Source: Frondihabitans australicus
GTDB lineage: Bacteria; Actinomycetota; Actinomycetes; Actinomycetales; Microbacteriaceae
Assembly (NCBI RefSeq): GCF_003634555.1
Contig: NZ_RBKS01000001.1
Span: forward strand, 2,108,001 to 2,172,000
Direction: 5' to 3'
DNA: 64,000 nucleotides
The translations under genes were made by a program, and so were the position numbers. Below are positions 54,317 to 62,447 of the stretch, one piece after another. The stretch's first letter is position 1. Each line of letters starts with the position of its first letter. The notes under the pieces were generated by a model that saw only the letters and a list, made by a program, of their open reading frames with translations, was not told the DNA's origin and searched no databases.

Positions 54317-55374
54317 GCGACACGATGCTCGACCCGGTCGAGGCGAAGGAGAAGGACGCCGGCGCGAAGTTCGCCGACCTCGTCCTCGAAGGCGGCGGCG
54401 TCAAGGGCATCGGGCTCGCAGGAGCCGTGACCACCCTCGCGCGGGACGGCTACCGGTTCCCGCGCATCGGCGGCACGTCGGCCGGCGCGATCGTCGCCTG
54501 TCTCGTCGCCGTCTTCGAGCAGAAGAACGTCGGGCTCGACACGCTCGAGGAGGTCATGAAGTCGATGACGTTCTCGAACTTCGAGGGCCGGTCGTGGGCG
54601 CAGCGGGTCTTCGGGCCGGTGGGGAACGCCGCGGCCGTGCTCGCTCACCAGGGCGTGTACTCGTCGGACTACCTCGAGACCTGGCTGGGCGGGATCCTGA
54701 AGGAGCACGGCGTCGAGACCTTCGGCGACCTGCGCCTCGACGACCCCGGCGCCGACGCGAACCTCCCCGACGAGCGCAAGTACCGGCTCGTCGTGCACGC
54801 CTCCGACCTCACGCGCAAGTGCCTGGTGCGGATCCCGTGGGACCTCCCGCAGTACCTCTGCGCGCCCGACGCCTCGCCCGAGGAACGGAGGGCCGCGATC
54901 GACTCGTATCGGCTCGTCGACGCGGTCCGCGCCTCCATGTCGATCCCGTGGTTCTTCCGGCCGTTCCTGCAGCGCACGGCGACCGGGTCGTGCACGTGGG
55001 TCGACGGCGGGCTCCTGGAGAACTTCCCGGTCACCGTGTTCGACCGCACCGACGGACGGCCGAACCGCTGGCCCACGTTCGGCGTGAAGCTGTCGAGCCG
55101 GCCGGGGCCCGCGTCGAACGACCGCACCGTGCTCGGCAACATCGCCGAGCTCAAGGCCGTGGCGTCGACGACGCTCGGCCAGTGGAACCGCTACGTCCTC
55201 ACCGACGACGGCGTGGACGCCCGCACCGTCTGGGTCGACACCGACGGGATCTCGGCGACCGAGTTCCACCTCAGCGGCGCGCAGCAGGACACCCTGTACG
55301 CCAACGGCACGGCGGCCGCCGACAGGTTCCTCACCGAGTGGCGGCAGATGCAGGCGCCGAAGGTGACCGCCTAG
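54313..55374 (+). CDS. Patatin-like phospholipase (acyl hydrolase)
   Basis: 353 residues. The ATG overlaps the peroxidase stop codon as ATGA, so the two are translationally coupled. Patatin fold: oxyanion loop LEGGGVKGIGLAGA (about residues 25-38), nucleophile Ser56 in GGTSAGAI and Asp231 in TWVDGGLLENFPV, the intact Ser-Asp dyad. It should release fatty acids from phospholipids or neutral lipids. No signal peptide or membrane helix is visible. The pairing with a superfamily that oxidises fatty acids in other organisms suggests a joint lipid pathway. Its TAG overlaps the convergent methyltransferase stop. Confidence 0.92.
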   Translation: MSDTMLDPVEAKEKDAGAKFADLVLEGGGVKGIGLAGAVTTLARDGYRFPRIGGTSAGAIVACLVAVFEQKNVGLDTLEEVMKSMTFSNFEGRSWAQRVFGPVGNAAAVLAHQGVYSSDYLETWLGGILKEHGVETFGDLRLDDPGADANLPDERKYRLVVHASDLTRKCLVRIPWDLPQYLCAPDASPEERRAAIDSYRLVDAVRASMSIPWFFRPFLQRTATGSCTWVDGGLLENFPVTVFDRTDGRPNRWPTFGVKLSSRPGPASNDRTVLGNIAELKAVASTTLGQWNRYVLTDDGVDARTVWVDTDGISATEFHLSGAQQDTLYANGTAAADRFLTEWRQMQAPKVTA

Positions 55375-56165
55375 GGGAGCCCGACGAGCAGCCGGAGGGA
55401 GCCGTCGAACTCCGGCTGCTCGCGGAGGTGCCCGTGGGCGGCGTCCCACGCCCCGGAGGCGAGGTCGGCCGAGAGGGTGTCGACGAAGCGGGCCTCCACA
55501 TCCTGCGCCACGAAGCTCCAGGCCGAGTTGGCGAGCCGGGCCCCGGGCTCCAGCAGCCGCTCGGGGCGCCCGTAGTACGCCTCGCCGAAGCCGTCGGTGC
55601 AGTCGAGCGGGATGCCGACGTGCTCGATGCGCACCTGCCCGCCGAGCGCCCGGGCGACACGCTCCGGTTCGGGGTAGCGCGACGCCTCGGTGGCGATGAC
55701 CTCCGGCGCGTAGTCGACCAGCCAGAAGCGGTCGAGGGCCGCAGGATCGCACGACAGCAGCACGACAGGGCCCCGGGTGACGCGACGCATCTCGGCGAGA
55801 CCCCGCTCGAGGGCGGACCACTGGTGGATCGAGAACGTGGCCATCGACGCGTCGAAGGAATCGTCGGCGAACGGCAGGCTCTCGGCCGTGGCGTCGATCG
55901 CCGGTGCCAGGTCGGCGGGCCGCTGGGCGCGCATGGAGGCGCTGGGCTCGACCGGCGTGACCGTGCGGTCGCGCGGCTCGTACGACCCCGCGCCCGCGCC
56001 CACGTTCAGCACGGTGACCGCGTCGCCGAGGGCGCGCTCGATCGCGGCGGCGATGCGCGGGTCTGGCTGCCGGTAGTCGGTGTAGCCGCGGCCGATGGTG
56101 CCGTAGTCGGCGTCGCCGGCGCTGCCGTCGAGGTGGCGCCCGTCAGGCGCGGTGTCGGTGCTCAT
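55371..56165 (-). CDS. Class I SAM-dependent methyltransferase
   Basis: 264 residues; TAGGGT (56177-56172) ends six bases before the ATG (leaderless). SAM-binding glycine motif VLNVGAGAGSYEP, then TPVEPSASMRAQR, ATAESLPFADDSFDASMAT and SALERGLAEMRRVTRGPVVL, as in Methyltransf_11 (UbiE-like) enzymes. Small-molecule substrate unknown. It is convergent with the patatin gene and shares a CTAG with it, so it is probably not part of that operon. Confidence 0.85.
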   Translation of the reverse strand: MSTDTAPDGRHLDGSAGDADYGTIGRGYTDYRQPDPRIAAAIERALGDAVTVLNVGAGAGSYEPRDRTVTPVEPSASMRAQRPADLAPAIDATAESLPFADDSFDASMATFSIHQWSALERGLAEMRRVTRGPVVLLSCDPAALDRFWLVDYAPEVIATEASRYPEPERVARALGGQVRIEHVGIPLDCTDGFGEAYYGRPERLLEPGARLANSAWSFVAQDVEARFVDTLSADLASGAWDAAHGHLREQPEFDGSLRLLVGLP

Positions 56166-56259
56166 GACTCGACCCTACGGTCGGTCGCGAGCGCGCAGCG
56201 CTCGACGCGTCGGCTTCGGCCGAGGAGCGCTGCGCCTCGGCCGAGACGGAGCGCCGACC

Positions 56260-56532
56260 TCAGACCAGGTAGTAGAGGTCGTCGATGGCGTCGCGACCGC
56301 GCGCGGGCGACCCGCTGATGCCGCGGATGATGTCGCGTCGCGCGAGGATCCGCAGGTGCGCGTGCAGGGCTCGCGGCGAGCACGGGATCAGCGTGAGCAT
56401 CTCGGCGGGCGCCAACGCGGCCCGCCCGGAGAGGGCCGTCACGATGCGCGCCCGGATCGGCGACACCGCGACGATCTGAGCGTCGGTGAGGCCGCGGGTG
56501 GGCTCCATCGGGCAGAATGTCGGGTTCGTCAT
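56260..56532 (-). CDS. ArsR-like winged-helix transcriptional regulator
   Basis: 90 residues from ATG 56532; TAGAAT (56544-56539) ends six bases upstream (leaderless). A winged helix-turn-helix is visible in SPIRARIVTALSGRAALAPA, EMLTLIPCSPRALHAHLRIL and RRDIIRGISG. No metal-binding cysteine cluster of the classic ArsR type is evident. It is divergent from the Old Yellow Enzyme gene, and the palindrome between them covers both -10 boxes, so it probably represses itself and that gene. Confidence 0.78.
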   Translation of the reverse strand: MTNPTFCPMEPTRGLTDAQIVAVSPIRARIVTALSGRAALAPAEMLTLIPCSPRALHAHLRILARRDIIRGISGSPARGRDAIDDLYYLV

Positions 56533-56533
56533 A

Positions 56534-56553
56534 CTGAAATTCTATCATTTCTG
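56534..56553. promoter_or_regulatory. Operator-like inverted repeat between the ArsR-type and OYE genes
   Basis: CTGAAAT and ATTTCTG are 7-base arms (one mismatch) around TCTATC. The minus-strand TAGAAT (56544-56539) and plus-strand TATCAT (56543-56548) -10 boxes both fall inside, so one bound repressor could block both directions. Confidence 0.55.
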
Positions 56554-56668
56554 TCTGTCATGGAGGAAGAGTCAGGGCTGAGAGCATCCTGTGCAGGGGA
56601 ATGCGAGCGCGCCGGATGAGGTCGCACTCTGGGTACGTCGGGTGCAGGATCCGGCGGAAAGGACACCC

Positions 56669-57742
56669 GTGGATCTCTTCTCCCCGCTCACCCTCGGCGA
56701 CCTCGACCTCGCGAACCGCGTCGTCATGGCCCCGCTCACCCGCACCCGCTCCGGGCAGTCGGGCGTGCCGAACGATCTCAACGTCGAGCACTACGCGCAG
56801 CGCGCCGGAGCCGGCCTGATCATCACCGAGGGCACCTGGCCGAGCGCGGAGGGCCGCTCCTACCCCGGGCAGCCGGGCATCGTCACGGACGAGCAGGAGG
56901 CCGGCTGGAAGCGGGTCGCCGACGCCGTCCACGCCCGAGGCGGGCGACTCGTCATGCAGGTCATGCACGGCGGCCGCGTGTCGCACACCGACATCACCGG
57001 CACCGACCGCATCGTCGGGCCCAGTGCCGTCGCCATCGAGGGCGAGACGCACGTGCCCGACGGCAAGAAGGCGTTCCCCGTGCCGCACGAGCTCACCGTC
57101 CACGAGCTCGACGACGTGAGGGCCGAATTCGTCGAGGCGTCGAAGCGCGCCGTCCGCGCCGGGCTCGACGGCGTCGAGATGCACTCCGCCAACGGCTACC
57201 TCCTGCACGAGTTCCTCTCCCCCGCGTCGAACCGGCGCACCGACGACTTCGGCGGGAGCCCGGAGAACCGCATCCGCTTCGTCGTCTCCGTCGTCGAGGC
57301 CGTCGCCGCCTCGGTGGGGGCCGGGCGCGTGGGCATCCGGATCTCGCCGTCGCACAACATCCAGGACGTCGCCGAGACCGACGCCGACGACGTGCAGGCG
57401 ACCTACAGCGGCCTCATGAAGGCGCTGGCCCCGCTCGGGCTCGCCTACGTGAGCATCCTGCACGCCGACCCCACGGGCGACTTCATCCAGGGCCTGCGCC
57501 GGGACTTCGGCGGCGGCTTCATCGTGAACTCCGGATTCTCGCACGTGACCACGCGCGAGGAGGCCATCTCGCTCGTCGAGGGCGCGCACGCCGACGCCGT
57601 CGCGGTCGGCCGGGCGATCATCGCCAACCCCGACCTCGTCGAGCGCTGGCGCACCTCGGCTCCCGAGAACGAGCTCGACCCCACGACGCTCTACGGCGCG
57701 ACCGCGAAGGGCTACATCGACTACCCCGCGCTCGGCGCGTAA
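56669..57742 (+). CDS. Old Yellow Enzyme family alkene reductase (FMN)
   Basis: 357 residues from GTG 56669, with GGAAAGGAC directly upstream; a GTG at 56591 in frame would add 26 residues lacking similarity. OYE barrel motifs: FSPLTLGDLDLANRVVMAPL, QVMHGGRVSH, GVEMHSANGYLLHEFLSP (substrate-binding His and Asn) and SNRRTDDFGGSPENRIRF. FMN-dependent reduction of activated alkenes, nitro compounds or nitrate esters with NAD(P)H, as in NemA and XenB. Divergent regulator suggests induction by electrophiles. Confidence 0.93.
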   Translation: MDLFSPLTLGDLDLANRVVMAPLTRTRSGQSGVPNDLNVEHYAQRAGAGLIITEGTWPSAEGRSYPGQPGIVTDEQEAGWKRVADAVHARGGRLVMQVMHGGRVSHTDITGTDRIVGPSAVAIEGETHVPDGKKAFPVPHELTVHELDDVRAEFVEASKRAVRAGLDGVEMHSANGYLLHEFLSPASNRRTDDFGGSPENRIRFVVSVVEAVAASVGAGRVGIRISPSHNIQDVAETDADDVQATYSGLMKALAPLGLAYVSILHADPTGDFIQGLRRDFGGGFIVNSGFSHVTTREEAISLVEGAHADAVAVGRAIIANPDLVERWRTSAPENELDPTTLYGATAKGYIDYPALGA

Positions 57743-57752
57743 GGTCGACGGC

Positions 57753-58235
57753 GTGAAGCCGTTGACCGAGGACGACATCCGTTCGTCGTTCGTGAACGCC
57801 CAGCCGGGCGACCTCGACCGCCTCCCGATCCCCGGGCTGCACGAGATGCTCTGGAACGAGAGGGAGTACCTCGGCTGGCGCGACAGCCAGGCGCACCTGC
57901 GCGGCTACATCGTGCACTGGATGGACGGCCGGCCCACGGGCCTCGTCGTGCGGACGTCGTCGACCCCGCTGCGACCCGGCATCGCGGCGATGTGCTCGCT
58001 GTGCCACTCCCCTCAGCCGGCGACGCAGGTGCGGCTGTTCACCGCGCCGCGCGCCGGCGAGGCGGGGCTCAACGGCAACACGCTCGGCACGTACATCTGC
58101 GAAGACCTCGCCTGCTCGATCCTCATCCGGGTCGCGCCGCCGCACCTCAACCCGCCCGAGCGGATCGCCGAGCGGGCGGAGGGCCTGCTCCAGCGGGTGC
58201 AGAACTTCACCGCCAGCGTGATGAAGACCGCCTGA
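57753..58235 (+). CDS. FBP domain protein (EF-G-binding-like treble-clef zinc finger)
   Basis: 160 residues from GTG 57753, ten bases after the OYE stop. MKPLTEDDIRSSFVNAQ and LPIPGLHEMLWNEREYLGWRD precede a treble-clef zinc finger with MCSLCHSPQPA and TYICEDLACS, matching the C-terminal domain of FusB-type elongation-factor-G-binding proteins (FBP). FusB releases EF-G stalled by fusidic acid. This is a stand-alone C-domain type widespread in Actinobacteria; resistance is not shown. Probably cotranscribed with the OYE gene. Confidence 0.82.
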   Translation: MKPLTEDDIRSSFVNAQPGDLDRLPIPGLHEMLWNEREYLGWRDSQAHLRGYIVHWMDGRPTGLVVRTSSTPLRPGIAAMCSLCHSPQPATQVRLFTAPRAGEAGLNGNTLGTYICEDLACSILIRVAPPHLNPPERIAERAEGLLQRVQNFTASVMKTA

Positions 58236-58365
58236 CCTCGACGGTTCCGGCCCCACGTCATCCCCTGGTCTGATTTCCGGCCCGAACGCAGGATTCGAGG
58301 GCGCTTTGCAGACAGCGGAGGTACCGTTCCGGCACGGCCCACACCACACCGAAAGCTGGCCTGCC

Positions 58366-59547
58366 ATGACTCTCGAATCCCCGACCTCCAAGGCGCGGCT
58401 GCGCTGGATCCCCGCGCTCGCCGTGCCCGCCGCGGTCGTCGCCGCCGTGATCGCCGTGCCGCAGATGGCGAACGCCGACGTGAAGCTCCCGTCGAAGACG
58501 CCCGCGGCCATCGTTGCACTCGCCGAGTCGAGCCAGGGCGTCTCGTTCTCCGGCACCGTCAGCGAGACCGCGAACCTCGGCCTGCCCGACATCTCGTCGT
58601 CCGCCCTCGGCGGCGGCAGCGACTCCGACAGCGTCTCGAGCGCTCTCTCGCAGCTCACCGGAACCCACACCGCGAAGGTCTACGTGTCCGGCACCACGGC
58701 GTCGCGCATCCAGACGCTCGACAACCTCGCCGAGCGCGACGTGATCCGCAACGGCGACTCCATCTGGACCTACGACTCGAAGTCCAACAGCGCCGTCCAC
58801 ATCACGTTGCCCGCGAAGGGCGTCCACGCGACGCCGCAGACCGACACCGGCCAGGCTTCCATGACGCCGCAGAGCGTCACGGCCGAGGTGCTGAAGAACG
58901 TGAAGAAGTACTCGACGGTGTCGACCAGCGAGAACGTCAAGGTCGCCGGCCGCACCGCCTACGGCCTCACCGTGACCCCGAAGACGTCGAAGACGCTCGT
59001 CAAGTCGGTCACTCTCGACATCGACTCCGCCACCGGCGTGCCGCTGCGCGCGACGATCCTGGCGAAAGGCCAGACGAAGCCGGCCTTCGAGGTCGGATTC
59101 ACCGACATCTCGTTCTCGAACCCGTCGGCCTCCGTGTTCTCGTTCACACCCCCGAAGGGCGCAAGCGTCAAAAACGTGAGCCCCGCGGAGCACTCCGGCC
59201 TCGCCCACGGCGTCCAGCCGGGCGTGCAGACGCAGAGCGGCGAGGCCGCGACGGCGCAGCAGAAGGCCCAGGCCAAGTACAAGTCAGCGCTGGCCAAGTA
59301 CGACCCGCAGGTGCTGGGCTCGGGCTGGACCACGATCCTCAGCGCGACGCTGCCGAACGGCGCCGCCGGGCTCTCGGCGGGCGGCGGCCAGTCGTCTCAG
59401 CTCCTGAACCAGGTGCTCACCCGCGTCGACGGCGGCCGCGTGCTCCAGACGGCGCTCGTCTCCGTCTACATCAGCGACTCCGGGAAGGTCTACGTGGGGG
59501 CCGTGAGTGCGGCGACGCTGGAGGCCGAGGCAGCGTCGCAGAAGTGA
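58366..59547 (+). CDS. LolA-like exported lipoprotein-carrier fold protein
   Basis: 393 residues from ATG 58366. A long N-terminal signal/anchor helix (WIPALAVPAAVVAAVIAVPQ) ends near ANADV; no lipobox Cys is present. The extracytoplasmic part has the LolA/LppX-like pattern (TPAAIVALAESSQGVSFSGT; IRNGDSIWTYDSKSNSA; KVAGRTAYGLTVTPK; GVPLRATILAKGQ). Its stop overlaps the ATP-binding gene as GTGA, so the three-gene unit may be a lipid or lipoprotein handling system. A TACCGT at about 58321 is a candidate -10. Confidence 0.82.
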   Translation: MTLESPTSKARLRWIPALAVPAAVVAAVIAVPQMANADVKLPSKTPAAIVALAESSQGVSFSGTVSETANLGLPDISSSALGGGSDSDSVSSALSQLTGTHTAKVYVSGTTASRIQTLDNLAERDVIRNGDSIWTYDSKSNSAVHITLPAKGVHATPQTDTGQASMTPQSVTAEVLKNVKKYSTVSTSENVKVAGRTAYGLTVTPKTSKTLVKSVTLDIDSATGVPLRATILAKGQTKPAFEVGFTDISFSNPSASVFSFTPPKGASVKNVSPAEHSGLAHGVQPGVQTQSGEAATAQQKAQAKYKSALAKYDPQVLGSGWTTILSATLPNGAAGLSAGGGQSSQLLNQVLTRVDGGRVLQTALVSVYISDSGKVYVGAVSAATLEAEAASQK

Positions 59548-60509
59548 CCTCCGCGGCTCCTGCGCCCCTCGCCATCGAGACGACGGGGCTGACGAAGCGG
59601 TTCTCGAAGCAGCTCGCCGTGCAGGGGCTCGACCTGGCGGTGCCGCGCGGCAGCGTGTTCGGGTTCCTCGGGCCGAACGGCTCGGGCAAGACCACCACGA
59701 TCCGCATGCTGCTGGGCCTCACGCGCGCCACGAGCGGTGACATCCGCCTTCTCGACGGCGACATGCCCGGGCAGCTCGCCGCCGTGCTGCCTCGCGTCGG
59801 CGCGCTCGTCGAGGGGCCGGCCTTCTACCCGTTCCTCACCGGCCGACAGAACCTGCATCGGCTCGACACCGCCGACCGGTCCGCGCCGACCGCCACGCGC
59901 TCCGAGCGGGTCGCCGCCGCCCTCGACCGCGTCGGGCTCTCGCACGCCGCCGACAAGAAGGCCCACGCCTACTCGCTCGGCATGAAGCAGCGGCTCGGCA
60001 TCGCGAACGCGCTGCTCATGCCACGTGACCTGCTCGTGCTCGACGAGCCGTCGAACGGCCTCGACCCGCAGGGCACCCGCGAGGTGCGATCGCTGATCGG
60101 CTCGCTCGCCGACGACGGCACGACCGTGTTCGTGTCGAGCCACCTGCTCAGCGAGATCGAGCAGATGTGCTCGCACGCGGCGGTCATGAGCGCGGGGCGC
60201 CTCGTCACCCAGGGCACCCTGGAGGAGCTGCGGGCGGCCGGGCGACAGCGCGTCAGCGTGACCACGCCCGACGTCGACGCGGCGCTCGGCGTCCTCGGCC
60301 GACTCGGGCTCGACCCCGAGCCTCGGGGTCACGGCGAGCACGTCACGGGCGTGGCGGCCGACGTGCCCGCCGACGGGCCAGCCGCCGAGATCGTGGCGAA
60401 AGCCCTCGTCGACGCAGGCGTCAGGCTTCGCGGCTTCGAGGTCGCCGGCGCCAGCCTCGAAGACCGCTTCGTCGACCTGACCGGGGAGGGCTTCGATGTC
60501 GCAGGCTGA
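59544..60509 (+). CDS. ABC transporter ATP-binding protein (ABC-2 type partner)
   Basis: 321 residues from GTG 59544. Walker A FLGPNGSGKTTTIRMLLG, signature AYSLGMKQRLGIANAL, Walker B LLVLDEPSNGLDP and switch His in VFVSSHLLSEIEQM. It is the DrrA/CcmA-like class used by ABC-2 exporters. The C-terminal 100 residues include a DUF4162-like tail. Translationally coupled to the LolA-like gene (GTGA) and overlapping the permease gene by 14 bases. Confidence 0.93.
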   Translation: MTSAAPAPLAIETTGLTKRFSKQLAVQGLDLAVPRGSVFGFLGPNGSGKTTTIRMLLGLTRATSGDIRLLDGDMPGQLAAVLPRVGALVEGPAFYPFLTGRQNLHRLDTADRSAPTATRSERVAAALDRVGLSHAADKKAHAYSLGMKQRLGIANALLMPRDLLVLDEPSNGLDPQGTREVRSLIGSLADDGTTVFVSSHLLSEIEQMCSHAAVMSAGRLVTQGTLEELRAAGRQRVSVTTPDVDAALGVLGRLGLDPEPRGHGEHVTGVAADVPADGPAAEIVAKALVDAGVRLRGFEVAGASLEDRFVDLTGEGFDVAG

Positions 60510-61395
60510 CGAGACCACGGCCGCACCGATCCGGGCGCAGGAGCAGGCGACAGCCCCCCGCGCCTCCGTCTCCGGCCCCGGCCCCGGCCCGGCCCTCCTC
60601 CTCTCCGAGATCCGCACGCTCTTCCGCCGCGCGCGCACGATCGCGATGCTCGGAGCGCTCGCCGCGATCCCGATCCTGCTCGCCGTCGCGGTGCGCATCA
60701 CGACGCGGGGCGACGCCGGTCGCGGTCCGGCCTTCCTCGGCTCGATCGCCGGCAACGGCCTGTTCGTCTCGCTGACGTCGCTCGTCGTGGCGATCCCGCT
60801 ATTCCTGCCGCTCACGGTCGGAGTGGTCGCCGGCGACACGATCGCGGGCGAGGCCGGCCACGGCACGCTCCGGTACCTGCTGGTGGCACCTGCCGGCCGC
60901 GTGCGCCTCTTGGTCACGAAATACCTCGGAGCGGCGCTGTTCTGCCTCGTCGGCGTCGTCGTGATCGTCGTCGTCGGCGGCATCATCGGCGCGATCCTCT
61001 TCCCGGTCGGTCCCGTGACCCTTCTCTCGGGGCAGACGGTCGGCTTCGCCGCCTACGCCGGCCGGATGGCCCTGCTGGTGCTTTACGTCACCATCTCGCT
61101 GCTCGGCCTCACGGCCATCGGCCTGTTCATCTCGACGCTCACCAGCGTGCCGGTCGGGGCGATGGCGGCGACGATCGTGCTCTCGACCGTCGCCCAGATC
61201 ATCGGGCAGCTGCCGCAGCTGTCGTTCCTCGACCCGTTCCTGTTCACGAACTACTGGCTGGGCTTCGCCGACTTCCTCCGGTCGCCGATCTCCTGGGACA
61301 ACCTCCAGGCGAACGCCGTGCTGCAGGGCTGCTACATCGTCATCTTCGGCTTCCTGGCCTGGGGTCGCTTCACCACGAAGGACATCCTCAGCTGA
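60496..61395 (+). CDS. ABC-2 type transporter permease
   Basis: 299 residues, starting inside the ATPase gene. A Pro/Gly-rich N-terminus precedes a juxtamembrane segment (LLSEIRTLFRRARTIAML) and six hydrophobic helices, with the ABC-2 loop GDTIAGEAGHGTLRYLLVAP after the second. It forms an exporter with the preceding ATPase. The LolA-like partner on the outside suggests export or extraction of a lipidic cargo, but the substrate is not known. Confidence 0.9.
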   Translation: MSQADETTAAPIRAQEQATAPRASVSGPGPGPALLLSEIRTLFRRARTIAMLGALAAIPILLAVAVRITTRGDAGRGPAFLGSIAGNGLFVSLTSLVVAIPLFLPLTVGVVAGDTIAGEAGHGTLRYLLVAPAGRVRLLVTKYLGAALFCLVGVVVIVVVGGIIGAILFPVGPVTLLSGQTVGFAAYAGRMALLVLYVTISLLGLTAIGLFISTLTSVPVGAMAATIVLSTVAQIIGQLPQLSFLDPFLFTNYWLGFADFLRSPISWDNLQANAVLQGCYIVIFGFLAWGRFTTKDILS

Positions 61396-61487
61396 ACTGC
61401 CGCGCTGCCCGCTGCGGACCGACCGCGGTGTGAGCGCGGACCGGACTGGGGGTCGCGCGAGCCCTCGGCGCCATTCATACTGAGGCG

Positions 61488-62417
61488 ATGCCGACGTCGC
61501 CCGAATCGACGCCGAGCGGCCCCGCCCGGCACCGTCCGTCGCGCCGCACGGTGATCCTCGGCGCGGGTGCGGCCGCCGTCCTGATCGCCGGCGGCGCCAC
61601 GGCGGCCGCGATCTCCTCCCGCCGCCCCGCCCCGACCACGCCGGGCAAGCTCGTCTCGCCCCTCCTCGCCTCCGAGCGCTTCACCGTCGCGCACCACGGC
61701 TCCGACCTCGACTGGCCCGAGGAGTCCGGCTACGCCTACCGCCGCAGCGTCGAGGCCGGCGTGGACGCCCTCGAGGTGTCGCTCGCGCGCACCTCCGACG
61801 GCATCTGGTTCGGCCTGCACGACGCCACCCTCGACCGCACCTCCGGCACGAAGGACTTCGTGGCCGCCGACCACACCTGGAGCGAGGTGCTGCAGCACCG
61901 GATCACGAGCGCGGGCACCTCGGACCGTGCTCAGCCGGCCCGGCCGTACGTGCGGTTCGTCGACCTGCTCGACGCTTACGGGGCGACGCACACGTTCTTC
62001 GTCGACCCGAAGGTCGTCGACGCGACGCACTTCGACGAGCTGCTCGACCTCATCGGGAAGCACGTTCCGCACCCCGCCGACACGGTCATCGCGAAGGGCT
62101 ACTGCACCGCCACCGCGTGGGGATCGTTCGCGCGCAAGCACGGCCTCGAGACGTGGGGGTTCTACTACGGCAACGAGATCGAGGGGCAGAAGAACCTCCT
62201 CGCGTCGACGCAGGAGACCTGGAGCACCGTCGGTCTCAACTACACCGCGACGGCCGCGCAGTGGGCGATGATGCAGGCCCTCGGCAAGACGATGATCGGC
62301 CACGTGCTGCCGTCGGCCGAGGCCGCTCGCGAGAGCCTCGACCGCGGTGCGACGGGGCTCATGATCGCGAGCCTCGAGAAGACCCTCGGCGGGCTGCCGT
62401 CGCCGAGCCCGTCGTAG
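61488..62417 (+). CDS. GDPD-like protein with Tat signal and altered active site
   Basis: 309 residues from ATG 61488; CATACT (61476-61481) ends six bases upstream (leaderless). N-terminus SRRTVILGAGAAAVLIAGG is a twin-arginine-type signal. The barrel resembles glycerophosphodiester phosphodiesterases: FTVAHHGSDLDWPEESGYAY, GVDALEVSLARTSDGIWFGL, HDATLDRTSG and FVDPKVVD. Canonical HRG, PENT and ExD motifs are changed to HHG, PEES and EVS, so metal binding may be weakened. It could still be a phosphodiesterase on another substrate or a non-catalytic relative. Convergent with deoC. Confidence 0.8.
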   Translation: MPTSPESTPSGPARHRPSRRTVILGAGAAAVLIAGGATAAAISSRRPAPTTPGKLVSPLLASERFTVAHHGSDLDWPEESGYAYRRSVEAGVDALEVSLARTSDGIWFGLHDATLDRTSGTKDFVAADHTWSEVLQHRITSAGTSDRAQPARPYVRFVDLLDAYGATHTFFVDPKVVDATHFDELLDLIGKHVPHPADTVIAKGYCTATAWGSFARKHGLETWGFYYGNEIEGQKNLLASTQETWSTVGLNYTATAAQWAMMQALGKTMIGHVLPSAEAARESLDRGATGLMIASLEKTLGGLPSPSPS

Positions 62418-62447
62418 ACCCCAGAAGGTCGCAGCGAGCGGCGCTCG

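Noticed and set aside
54090-55821. Minus-strand open frame covering the patatin gene
   Set aside because: Low-complexity Arg/Ala/Gly composition and no motif; the plus strand has an intact patatin dyad.
52580-56165. Treating the methyltransferase as a third gene of the peroxidase-patatin operon
   Set aside because: It is on the opposite strand with its own leaderless promoter and only shares stop-codon bases.
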